DNA of 64,000 bases from Hypoxylon rubiginosum (lineage: Eukaryota > Ascomycota > Sordariomycetes > Xylariales > Hypoxylaceae): positions 372,001 through 436,000 of the forward strand of contig CADCXA010000068.1 in assembly GCA_902806565.1 (NCBI GenBank). Reading direction: 5' to 3'. Position 1 is the first letter of the stretch; every line of letters begins with the position of its first letter. The notes below the pieces were generated by a model that worked only from the letters and a program-made list of their open reading frames with translations, had not been told where the DNA came from and did not search any database. Positions 1 through 10,074 of the stretch are shown here, in pieces. The translations under genes were made by a program, and so were the position numbers.

Positions 1-73
1 CCATGTCCAACTCTAGAAGTCGGCGCTTGGGTTTTCGTACGCGAACTTTCACTCTGTTCTAAGACTAGTCTAG

Positions 74-1264
74 TCATATAGATCCCTTATCCCCGGCAAT
101 CACCAACCACTCGTCCGCCAGGAACCGTCTATCCCGCCTCTCCCTCTCGCTCAGCCCCCCCTTGCCCCCGTCCTCCTCCAGCCGCCGCAGCTCAACACGG
201 CTCATCTCCCGCGCCGCGCCCTCGGCGCCGCCGACGGCCGCGCGCTCCAGGAGGGCCACGCGCTCGGGGCCGTCGATCTCGCCCTCGAGCAGCTGCGCGT
301 ACTGGTAGTACGCCTCGGCGCTGTCCAGCGCGGGGGTGGCCTCGCGCAGCAGCTCACGGGCGCGGTCCCGCCGGTCCCGTCGTAGATGGATCTTGGTCTG
401 CGTCAGCACGGCGCTGGCGCGCCACTGCCACGCGCCGGGGCCGCCGGACGGGGGCGCGGACGCGGCGGCGTGGCTGGCCCGATCGAAGAACCGCAGTGCC
501 CGCTCGTCGCCCGCGGGGGTGTCCTGGCGCGCGTGGATCAGGCCCATGGCGGTTAGGGCGTCCGCGAGGTAGTAAGCACCGTCGCCGCCGCGGTCTAGCC
601 GTTTGGTACTAGACCTAGACGAGGAGGAAGAAGAAGAAGAGGAATAGGCCGAGGCTGCTAGCCTCTCGAGCGCCTCCTTCGCCGGCGCGAAGTGCGGGCG
701 GTCCAGCAGGTCGCGCTCCAGGGCCAGGCGCGCCGCGGTCAGCACCGAGGGCGCGTGCCCCAGCATCACACCCGAGTGCATGATGTGCGTGGCGAGGTGG
801 CCGGCGGTGCCCGACTGTATCAGAAAGGCGAACACGTAGTTCAACGTGCGCAGCGATACCTTGCCGTCATCTTGTGAGGAGGCGCCGCCGCTGTTGCCGT
901 TGCTGGTCGTGATGGTGGGAGCGGTGGTGGTGAGGGCCCGCTGCCGCCATCCCGGGCTGTTCTCAATGGCGAAGGCAGCGTACCGGCGGCACGCCTCGAG
1001 GCACTCGGCCGCACTCACCTCGTCCGGTTGGATCATCGGGTGCTTGATGTATTCGGCCCAGAAGGAGAGGGGTGGGACGTCGGCGATAGTGAACCGGACC
1101 TTCTCGAAGCTGTTCCGGCCCGGCGGCACGCGGGCTCTCACAGTGGCTGGTCTGGAGTGGAGGATATGGCCGGCATGCCGAAAGAGCGGCAGTGGGGGGT
1201 TTCGGGTTACCTGCTGAATTGGAGTGTAGAGGCGGACTAGATGCCGGAGAGATGTAGTCATCAT
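74..1264 (-). CDS. Hypothetical mitochondrial protein with TPR/Sel1-like C-terminal helices
   Basis: Single-exon reading frame of 396 residues. The start is the first of two adjacent ATGs; the open frame continues slightly upstream only through a GTG. The first 53 residues contain many Arg and His and no Asp or Glu, which fits a mitochondrial targeting peptide. The second half (about residues 200-370) is a run of Ala/Leu/Arg-rich helices, including AEAYYQYAQLLEGE and ERVALLERAA, of the kind seen in Sel1/TPR repeats. A serine tract near residue 210 is encoded by a GAGGAA-type microsatellite read in antisense and probably varies between strains. I do not recognise a named family. The mitochondrial location is inferred, and no enzymatic motif is visible. 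It is transcribed away from the UTP16-like gene, sharing a promoter of about 530 bp. The coding sequence is GC-rich. Confidence 0.75.
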   Translation of the reverse strand: MMTTSLRHLVRLYTPIQQVTRNPPLPLFRHAGHILHSRPATVRARVPPGRNSFEKVRFTIADVPPLSFWAEYIKHPMIQPDEVSAAECLEACRRYAAFAIENSPGWRQRALTTTAPTITTSNGNSGGASSQDDGKVSLRTLNYVFAFLIQSGTAGHLATHIMHSGVMLGHAPSVLTAARLALERDLLDRPHFAPAKEALERLAASAYSSSSSSSSSRSSTKRLDRGGDGAYYLADALTAMGLIHARQDTPAGDERALRFFDRASHAAASAPPSGGPGAWQWRASAVLTQTKIHLRRDRRDRARELLREATPALDSAEAYYQYAQLLEGEIDGPERVALLERAAVGGAEGAAREMSRVELRRLEEDGGKGGLSERERRDRRFLADEWLVIAGDKGSI

Positions 1265-1793
1265 AGCTTCCACTTAGGCCCCTTGGGTCTTAGATTAGCT
1301 CAGATGAATTAGATCGTCTCATAAAGGGGTAACTGAGCGTTGGCGTGTAAGTGAGCCCACGCCAACGCCATCAAACGGTACAACAGTACGGCGGCACACA
1401 CGTCCCTACACAGTGCTAGATTCTCGCCTGAAGTCGAATTTGCATTCTACTAGTTCCGAGTAAATTTTCATCTCCAGATCACAATACGAAGCTTGTCGTA
1501 GATTAGACGTGAGTTCAAGATTAAGACTGAAAGATGAAAGATGAACTAAACGATAACTTAGTAAGAGAGCCAATAATTTTAGCTTGCATAGCTTGCCACT
1601 TTTAGCCTTTATCCCATCCTATCAGCCTATCGGGATTTGTTTATCTTATCAACAAACAAACCAAAAAAATGTTGCGAGATTCGTACTGAAGAAAACAGCC
1701 CACCAAACAAATAGACGCCTGCCCAGCCTATTCAACACTAGATCACTTGCGAACAATACACCCAATTGGCAATATAACTGATTGACGGTTAAT
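1265..1793. promoter_or_regulatory. Shared divergent promoter region (hypothetical mitochondrial gene / UTP16-like)
   Basis: About 530 bp of AT-richer non-coding DNA lies between two divergent start codons. It holds AGATGAAAGATGAACT-like purine tracts near 1530 and A-rich runs just before the UTP16-like start. No conserved regulatory element is certain. Confidence 0.5.
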
Positions 1794-3105
1794 ATGACTC
1801 CTGTTACTAGGAGAAGCGCGAGGATCGCCGAAGATACCCTCGAGGGCGAATCAGCTCCACCGTCCTCAGATGCCGTGAATACGAGTGAAGCACCCCTCGC
1901 GAAGGATCCGGTCTCGCCGCGCGAGAAGCGCAAATCGACCGAAAACAGCATCATTAACGGAAGCGACCACGAGGACGGCGACGCCTCTCTGGACCCGACA
2001 CCGACGAGCCCCAAGCGACAGAGACTCGCGGTGCGCACGAGAGAGGATGAGAGCACGGCCACCGGGCGGAGGACGCACCTCGAGGTGGAAATACCCATCA
2101 GCTTAGCACCGGCGGCATCTCGTGCGGACCCCGTTGTGCCCGACCCGCAGGATGGACAGGAAACGGTGGGACCGGAGCTGGAACCGGCGAGCGCATCGAA
2201 GCAGTTAGAAGAGGAAGCGAGCCAGAGACTAGCCTCGCTAGAGCCCGAACAGACACCCATGGCCAAGCCCCAGCCTAAGGGCAAGCACATTACCTTTGGC
2301 GACGATGAGGATGTAAATAAGTTCGTCCTTGCGGCCGCGAAGGTAGACGCAGACGTGCCGGCGGAGAACGAGGCGCAGGTGAACGCCAATGACGATAAAG
2401 AGGACAGCGACGACGATGATGAAGCGCCGGAAGCCGTGTCGACGCAAGCCGTGGCAAAGGAAATGCACAGGGTAGCCCAGGTTGCCTCCGAAGCCGCCGA
2501 GAAGTAAGCTTTCCCCCCCTCCGTCTTGACAGCTCCAGTTCCCACTGCTAACCCGATCCCACCGCAGACAAGCCGCCTCCCTAAAGCGCAAGCGCCAGGA
2601 GAAAGACAGCCTATACAAGCAGCAAGCCGAGCGGCGGAAACGCGCCCGCGGCGTCGAGGTGCACCAATCGAAGTCGGCAACCGCGGGGAGGGGCTCGTCC
2701 TCCACGCCGGACGAGAACGGCGTGGCCGAGGTCGAAAAGGCCGTGACGGCGGGCCGGCGGCACCGCGCCGAGAAGTTCAACCTGCCTGCCGTGCTGCCCG
2801 CCGAGTTCCTCACGGACTCGTCGGGCGACGAGGTCGAGGAAGAAGAAGATGGCAGCGGCACCACCACCCTAAAGAAGAAGCCCAAGAAGATCAACTTCGA
2901 GGACGGCAGCGGCCCCCAGAGGCCGCGCGACAGGACGGTCGGGTCGACGAGGTACCGGGTCCTGGCCCCGCAGGGCGACGGACCGCCGGCGCTGGCCCCG
3001 CGGCTGCGCAAGAGCGCGCGCGCCTCCAAGGAGAGCCTGCTGAGGAGGAAGCGCGCCGCGGTGGCACCGAGTCTAAAGAAAGGGGGGTTCTTTGTTAAGA
3101 GGTAG
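1794..3105 (+). CDS. UTP16: U3 snoRNA-associated protein, UTP16/Bud21 type
   Basis: Exons 1794-2503 and 2568-3105 encode 415 residues. The start is the ATG at 1794; an upstream TTG in the same frame is not used. The 64-nt intron has a GTAAGC donor, a GCTAACC branch point and a CCGCAG acceptor. The family signature spans the junction: KHITFGDDEDVNKFV (about residues 166-180), an acidic stretch, then EAPEAVSTQAVAKEM and a basic helix (SLKRKRQEKDSLYKQQ). Near the end come LPAVLPAEFL and a basic tail. This matches the U3_snoRNA_assoc family (yeast Utp16/Bud21), a component of the small-subunit processome that acts in the nucleolus on 18S pre-rRNA. The first 160 residues are low-complexity and charged, which is usual for the family. 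No catalytic residues are expected. Confidence 0.85.
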
Positions 3106-4264
3106 AGAAGGCTTGGGAGAGAAAAGGGGGCTTATAATGAGTTAATTGCGTGGTGTTCGCAAGGTAGTTAGTTTTCTACTACGTGTTCGTCGAAATGACA
3201 AAGGATAACCTTATAGCTTTAAGAGAAGGCTAGATTCATGACATTTAAGTGAAATTTGCTCTGCTTCCTTGCTGTGATTTATACGTACGTGAGAACAACT
3301 TACCCAAGTTACTGTAGTTGCATGAAAGCGACTTACCAGAGGTCGAAACTGTACGTACCTAGGTCCTCGTCAGCTTCCTATAGGTGCCGTACAGATGCTC
3401 TAACACATAATTATCACTCAAACAATACTTGAAGAGTCATCTTAATGGTAGAATAATCGATCCATGAAATTTTGCGGCCGGCTTTCCCCCCGGGTTACAT
3501 CTGCCTTCACATATATACCGGACCATACAAGTCGTTAATATACAACGCTCTGTGCTTTGGGAAACGACAACACCCATCAAAACCGCCCCCTTTGCTCTCA
3601 AGCAATAAATAGCTAGTAGGTGTCGCATGGTTCTCGTCGATGGATACGACAAAACCCATATCGACTACCTAAGCCCCAAGCCCCTTTAGATCCCTCGCTC
3701 CCCTTTCTCCCTTGACGACACCAAACACGCATTTCCAGTTGATATCCAACCGGCAAAAAAGCAAAAAATAACAAATCCCTCTACCTTAGGGCCTTTTTTC
3801 CTCTTTTCCCCTTTAAGTTGACAGGCTGCCTACTTATAAGAAAAACAACCAAACGCTTGTGATGTAAATGTTTAGCCGTACATAACATAGCATATAGTAC
3901 CAAAACAAAAAGAAGAACAGCTGTTTTCGCATGAGATTTCTCGCGGTATATAAAAAAAAATGGGGGAAAAGAAAAATTCCAAAATGGTATCTTTAGGTCG
4001 TAAGAAAACTTGACTATAAAATCAGTCGAAAGTCCGACAGGAGTCGAGGAGCGACAAAGGGGAAAAAAGACGAGGAGCGAAGCAAATAAAACCGGAATAG
4101 CGGTACGGTATAAAAATAAACCCCGGAATAAATAAATAGAATAAATATTCGTTCATGACATGATCCCGTTGAGGTCGTCGGTCTATGTGGAGGGCGATTC
4201 AAGATTCATAGGATATATGGATGGCTACGTGAATAGCCCAGTAGTTGTGAAAATGCAATGCAGA
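3106..4264. other. Convergent 3' intergenic region
   Basis: About 1.2 kb lies between two gene ends that face each other (UTP16-like and the RING-PH-VWA gene). It has many A/T runs, several AATAAA-like strings near 4085-4145 that could serve as polyadenylation signals, and short C-rich blocks near 3660-3720. I see no credible coding sequence; the short open frames here lack codon bias and recognisable motifs. Confidence 0.6.
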
Positions 4265-7200
4265 TCACGCTTCTTCGATGATCCCTTCGCCGCTAGCATC
4301 TTCTCTCCACTCGCGGCTCTTATCCGTCAACTTCTTAACGCCGTTGACACGTCCGGCCCACAGGCTCTCGATTGGTGTCCGAAATGTGAATGCCCTCTGG
4401 CTGCTGATGACGCCAATGGCTTGTAGGACGGCCTTGCGACTATCACGTCCAAAAACTGCAGGGTGGCTGATCCACTCAAGGCTGGCCTCAAGCTCAGCGT
4501 CAAGCGCGGCCACCGTGCTGACGTCGATACCGTTTGCGTTTGCTAACGTCAAACCGTCATTCGACCGAGTCCGGGGGAGCGGCGGGGCGAAACCGTTGTT
4601 ACCCGAGTGTGCCGAAGCAGTTGGTGATGGTGTATGTTTCCGATCCGGTGTGACAGAGATCGGAGAGGCATCCGACCCAGGCTGAGGAGTACCAGGGTTG
4701 GATTTGCCGTTGGGGAGAGGCGGAACAGGTACAGGTGGAAGTCCGCCTTTGCCTAAGCCTTTCAAAATTGAGCGAGTTTCGTTTAGGAGAGTATTCGCGC
4801 GGTCGTGTTGGCCACGCGAGACCAATGTCAAAGCTCTAGTGAGCATGTCAGACGTAAGGAGTTCCATACGTCGCTGGACAATATGCGGATGAGGCGGAAT
4901 TGGGGGGTTGTTCTGCCATGATGCCGACTTCTTCGAACCCCCTGGAGCCGGCAACATTGTAATGGCAAGTAATGAGGGTCTAGGAAGATGCATCATGGTA
5001 CCATCCCTTAGTATATCACCCCAGACGAGATCTGCTTGAATTAGCGGTAACTCTTCTACCGAAAGCGTCCTTTGGTCGTCGTGTTCGACTGGTCCACCTA
5101 AAGCCTCCAGGCCAGATACGATCGTCTCCCACGGGTCTTGCGGCAGCTGCTCTTGAGACGAGGTATCAGGGACAATGACTAGCTGAACTAAAATGTCTCG
5201 TTTATCGCCGAATCGGAGATCGCCTAGCGAAGCTTCAGCATCACGGCCCGTAGCACGCTTAGTAATCTGCAATGCTCCGCTGATCTTGTGGAATCTCGCA
5301 GGCGAGCCCTCTGGTAGCTTGAGCTTGAGCTTGACGTTCTGGTGGGATAGGGATTGTATCGATCCCAAGCAGCCGGCCAGACACTCGCGTAGCATCATCC
5401 AGTCCTTAACGTAGGTATAAGAAGCCTTAGTCCTCGTAGAAAGCTCAATCATAGTATCTGGCTTGTGTGTCATTCCAAGACCAAATGAGTGGATTGTAAT
5501 CCTAAAGCCGGTTAGAATCACGGTTTATCGCTAGGGGAATAAAGACGATATCTTACTTGGCTGCTTCCGCCCGCGAAACGACAAAGTCAACACTATCTGC
5601 GTCGGATGTCGAAGCGTCGCTGATGAGCATGATCGTGGCAATTGGATTGTTATACTTGCGTTGCATAAGCAGATCCATGGCAACATTGGCGCCCTCCACG
5701 ACATCCGCACGGTGACTCTTCTGTCCCACGGGCTTTATCGAGGCCAGGATGTTGTTCCATCCGTGCCATGCTTTGGTGGTCATTCCCACAATCGGTACGC
5801 CGCCACCGCCGGAACCAAACGTAACGAGACCCATGCGATCCCGTTCGCCGAGAGTGAGCACCATAAATTTAAGGGCATCTCTAACTAGGTTGATCTTAAC
5901 GCCCTGCATTGAAGAGGAGATGGGCACCACGACTACAACGTCAATCGGCACATGGACCGAGGTTAGAAGCGGACTCTTAGCGAAGGTCGTATACTCGGTC
6001 GCCGCTGTCGTGACGGACTTGGGTCCATACGAAGAGGCTAGCGAGGAAACCCGCTGAGGCCGGTTCCTGCCCCAGTCGTCCTCATCGTTCTCTGATGCTT
6101 CGGCGCGTTCATAATCCGGACTTCTAACCGGTGAAGTCTCTACAGCGTTCAGATCGTGCAGAGCCTGCTGCCAAAGCTTCAGCTGGTTCCTGTTATCAAA
6201 TCGCAGGTGGAACTGTGGGAGTTCGTTGACCGAGAGACTTAGGGTTAGTATGTTTTCATCGACTGTAAAAGAAATAATAATTAGCCAGTGTCTCTCGTCA
6301 AACTACCTAGGCCACTCACTCATACCGGTTTCAGTAACTTCATTAAGATGCTTCTTAATCAGGATGGAGCCCTTCAAGGTACACCGCGTGGCCTTTCGGG
6401 GCATTCCGTTCTCGTCCCATTGTGGTTGCGCAGGCGGTAAATTCTTTTTCTCTTTCACACAAATAAGCATCTCGGCAAAAAGATAACACTCGAGCTCCTG
6501 CCAAGAGACTTTGTCTTTTCCAACCCGCAGAGTGCCGTAAAGTCGAAGCTTTCCAAACCTATTTCTCATTAGCATCTTGCAGGAAGCATTTGAGATGTGC
6601 TCATAACAAACCTGTTGAAATCAAGCCCGTGCCAATTATCGACTCGGTTTCGTAGATTTTCAGTCATTTCCTCCAAGACTTCCGGCGCCTCGTACGGATA
6701 AAATCGCGGCTGTGAGCTTCTCGCGGGCGACGGCGGCCTTTGCGCAAACGCATCCTCCATGCGCATCTGGGGCGCCGGATTGACGACGCCGAGATCTTCG
6801 GGATCGGGCCTCCATTTATTATCGGCAACTTCTACTGTAATGAGGCATGTCAAGGTCTGTTGCTGCCTTGATCGGTTTACGGTTGGGAATTCAGATCGAA
6901 GCACCACAGACGGCGGCGGGATCGGATTGCGCGCCATAGCCCTTGGGCTGCCTGGCGTCGTCTCCATGGCTTGGACATCGTAAGCGTGCTGGCGCGGCGG
7001 CCCGCTCTGTGCTGTTTCGGGATAGCCCGTGGAGGAAGCGACTCCGGTAGCTTCACTATCGCTACGCCCGTGCCGATGGGCGGCTACGTAACGGTCCGAA
7101 CTCGGTGCCTCCCTACTGTCCCGAAGGCTGCCTCGGGGTGCGCTCTCACGGCCACTCTCACGGCCATTGCTAGGGGCCATACTCCTACCATTAGACTCGC

Positions 7201-8144
7201 CACTAGGTGGCCGTCCGTTCTGGTTTTCCCATGGATTACTCGGCGTCGGTGTAGTCAATGACCTACTATCGCTAGTCGATGCGGATCGCACCATGTTTGT
7301 TATTTTCTCTACGTCGAGGAATTTGCGTTAGCAAGCGTGCATCAGACGATACTCTCCTGGGGTATGTTCTTACCGATATCGAGAACATTGCCTCCGCGGC
7401 TCGTGTCCAGGTGCAAGGGCGCATTGCATGTTGGGCAATACTGCGACTCGAACTCTCGTATAAACTCGTAGAAACATGCCTCGTGAGAAACGTGCGTGCA
7501 CGAGAATTGCAAAATCCTCTCGCCGCGAAGCGTGTGCTCCAGCGGCTCCTCGCAAACGGCGCATTCACTCCCTACAAAGGTCCTCTCCCTCCGCGTACGA
7601 TTCCTGTCCGAGATCATACCCGACATATTGTTCTGGCGTATGGTATTATTGGATGCGGAAGAGCTGATGGAAGCAGCAGAGCGATGCGACGGCGCTCGCT
7701 GCGGCAGGTGCTGTGACGGGCGAAGAGTTGCCGCGGTAATGGAATGATCTAGTAATAGTTTCAAGACACAGTCAGCCCGCGAATTGCGCAATAGTGAGAC
7801 ACGGCGCTTTCTATGTGTAACGGGCCACGAGGTGGGGAGGTCCCAATCAAGGCGCGGGAAACTCAAGAGGCAGAGGCAGAGACACGGACGGAGAGACAGA
7901 AAGACAAGAGACGGGACGAAGGAGACCTACTCTTCTCGGGATATGATGGTGCGCTGTTCAGGCTATTCCAGTCCTCGTCCTTCCTACGCTGAGAACGCAA
8001 AGAGCGCGACTCGCCACCGGGCCGTAGCAGGCCCAGCTCGAACAGGTTAGAGAGGTTGGAGATCTGACCGTCGCGAAACTTGTGTTCCTTGGAACCGGTA
8101 GTGCCAGAGAGTCCGTGTGTTTTTGACGATGATCGACTAAACAT
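4265..8144 (-). CDS. RING-PH-VWA scaffold protein with Far1/Ste5-like layout
   Basis: Six exons (8144-7931, 7748-7374, 7308-6612, 6558-6326, 6262-5557, 5501-4265) join in frame to 1153 residues. Every junction has consensus splice sites, for example GCTAAC branch points in introns 2 and 3. Domains in order: a serine/basic N-terminus; a RING-H2 finger at about 134-179 with all eight ligands (CAVC, FSC-TH-SH-EAC, CPTC); a disordered Pro/Ser region; a PH-like domain at about 425-546 ending in the helix LKLWQQALHDL; a von Willebrand A domain at about 611-780; and a long C-terminal region with a Ser/Pro-rich stretch. Yeast Far1 and Ste5 share this order and scaffold the pheromone MAP kinase cascade at Gbeta-gamma, so a signalling scaffold or ubiquitin-ligase role is inferred. 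The VWA metal site is degenerate: the usual DxSxS reads PISSS near residue 620, so metal binding is doubtful. No second copy lies in the window. Confidence 0.8.
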
Positions 8145-8195
8145 GAGCGACGTATGGTGTGTGTAAATCTCCTAGGTGGGTAGGTCTGGTAGGTT

Positions 8196-8220
8196 TATGG
8201 TATATGGTATATGGTATACG
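8196..8220. repeat. TATGGTA simple repeat
   Basis: Three near-perfect copies of a TATGGTA-type unit lie about 50-75 bp upstream of the scaffold gene start codon, so they are likely in its leader or promoter. Confidence 0.7.
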
Positions 8221-8463
8221 GATGACAGCTACGGGATGCGGGAGCTAATTTCCAAAGCAAATCTGAGATTCCGGGGGATGGATTGCGTCAAAAAAGAAAA
8301 AAAGATCTATCGGTTAGGGTATAGAGTATATAGGGTATAGTTGGACGGTCCTAATTCCGGGTGGCTGTGACAGCGGGCTGCTGAAGGACTGTTTCAAGTT
8401 GGTGGTATCGTTATGCTTGTGACGAAGAATTAAAAAAAGGCTGAAGTGCGATAGCGCAAGTAT

Positions 8464-8530
8464 ATCATGTATACCATGTATAGCGCGTATCGTATAGCAC
8501 GTATCGTATAGCACGTATAGCACGTATACC
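8464..8530. repeat. CGTATAGCA-type short tandem repeat
   Basis: Degenerate tandem units of the form (A/C)CGTATAGCA and CATGTATAC, about five copies. Alternating purine-pyrimidine makes it partly self-complementary. Confidence 0.7.
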
Positions 8531-9005
8531 AGAAAGCAAGGCTCCTGAAACTGAGAAACGGCCGGTCGGGTTCGGGGCTCGGGTGTGGCTTTCAAAAATT
8601 AATTCGTCGTGGACGGGGTATTTGGGTATTTGGAAAATTGGAAAATTGGTATCGCTGGGTTAATAGGAGAAGAGAAATGTCGTTGGGATCGTCTTGTTCT
8701 CAGCCCAGTCCCGAGAAATAATTCTTCCAAAAAAGTTCTTGCTGCTTCGCTAGGTCTGCTAAGGACAAGACCCCCCGGACCCCAATAAGATAACGAATTA
8801 ATGGTCCAATTTTGGTGGTGGGAAACGCCAATCAGTACTATATGTACCGACCCTCGGGTTCCTTGCAAATTGGAATGAAGAGGCCGTTGCTGATAGCTGC
8901 AGCTATTTAACGGGTAGACGGACGACTTTGCTGTCAGAAGGGCTTTAGTTTTAGGTAAAAGGGAAAAGGGGAATCCTTTTCAGAGTTTCTCCTTTCAATG
9001 TTGCT

Positions 9006-9040
9006 TTTCCTCTTCCTCTTCCTCTTCCTCTTCTTCCTCC
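9006..9040. repeat. TTCCTC microsatellite
   Basis: Pyrimidine tract with about five TTCCTC units. Read in antisense it gives a spurious poly-Glu peptide. Confidence 0.85.
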
Positions 9041-9466
9041 CCAAGGCCTAGTCCAGACAAGGTAGACCCTTGACTTAGAAGGCGGAATACCAGTAATAAT
9101 AAGTCGCTATTGGGTGGCCCGCTAGGTATAAGTGGTTGAAAGCGCAACAACGCATTCAATAATGAGTGTTGACAACTCGGAAAGTGAAAAAGGACGACAC
9201 GGCCATGGCGGATAAGAAAAGAAGGGTCGTCGGTTTCCAAGGAATCTACAGAACTACTGAGAAATTCAGGAGAACTGTGGCAGTGGCTGTGACAGTGGGA
9301 AAGGGAAGAGAAGAGATCAGAAATGGTAGAATGGGGGCCAGAAGGGATCAAGTATTGGATATTATCATGATTATCTCGTTTATTCTTCCAATGCTACCGT
9401 ACGGCAATGCTACCTAACGTCAACTTAGGGAACTTGGGTTAGAGCTGGAGATCCCCCTCTTCGCCT

Positions 9467-9508
9467 CCCAGGCCCCAGGCCCCAGGACCCAAGGCCCTAG
9501 GCCCCAGG
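9467..9508. repeat. CCCAGG-type C/G-rich tandem repeat
   Basis: Five or six degenerate GGCCCCA units in an otherwise AT-richer region. Confidence 0.7.
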
Positions 9509-9973
9509 GACGAGGTACATAGTAGGCCAGGAAAAGGTACCTGATGCTAGCGTCCAGGTACAAGAACTCTAGTACTTACGGGCCTATCAAGACGGGGGAT
9601 TGTGGACGGACTGTGGACTAGACTAACATGCACATGTTGTGTGTCAAGGTACTCCGCACGTAGTCGACATGTACATTACGGAACACAGGAGATACAGGAT
9701 ACATCAGAAGATAGAGCAGACGCATGTAGGTAATAAGAGGCAAGTAATAATATCAAGCCAGCGCTAAACTGTCAGCCACTCCTTAGTCATTGATCCGTGT
9801 ACCGTCCTGTCCGCTGTGAGAATCGGAAATTATGTGTGGGCAAACAATGAAGAAAGATAAACGGGCAGCACAAGTTTCAGGGTCCTCCTGCTCATCGAAC
9901 CCGCCTGTATGGGACTGTTCCGTGAGAGAGAACCACTGGAGTTTGGGTGGTGAAGGCCCGAGGGAGAAGTCAA

Positions 9974-10055
9974 AGTGGCAGAGTGGGCGGACGAACCATT
10001 ATCAAGGGGTTCAATCGTCTGTGCACGCCCACTGTCCACTATCCACTCTGCCACT
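9974..10055. repeat. 13-bp perfect inverted repeat
   Basis: AGTGGCAGAGTGG at 9974-9986 is the exact reverse complement of CCACTCTGCCACT at 10043-10055. The 56-nt spacer allows a cruciform or RNA hairpin. The right arm lies inside the ACTGTCC repeat. Confidence 0.75.
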
Positions 10056-10074
10056 GTCCACTGTCCACTGTCCA
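10028..10074. repeat. ACTGTCC heptamer tandem repeat
   Basis: Six imperfect copies of CCACTGTC/CCACTATC/CCACTCTG. The last three copies are perfect heptamers. Confidence 0.85.

Larger units (their letters stand above)
8145..9400. other. Upstream region of the RING-PH-VWA gene, with simple repeats
   Basis: Non-coding. It contains tandem TATGG/TATAC repeats, a CGTATAGCA repeat and a TTCCTC microsatellite (listed separately). A minus-strand open frame across 8995-9351 is only the translated microsatellite plus random sequence. The proximal part presumably holds the scaffold gene promoter. Confidence 0.5.

Noticed and set aside
8995..9351. Minus-strand open frame ending in poly-Glu
   Set aside because: The C-terminal half is the translated TTCCTC microsatellite, and the rest has no motif or splice support.
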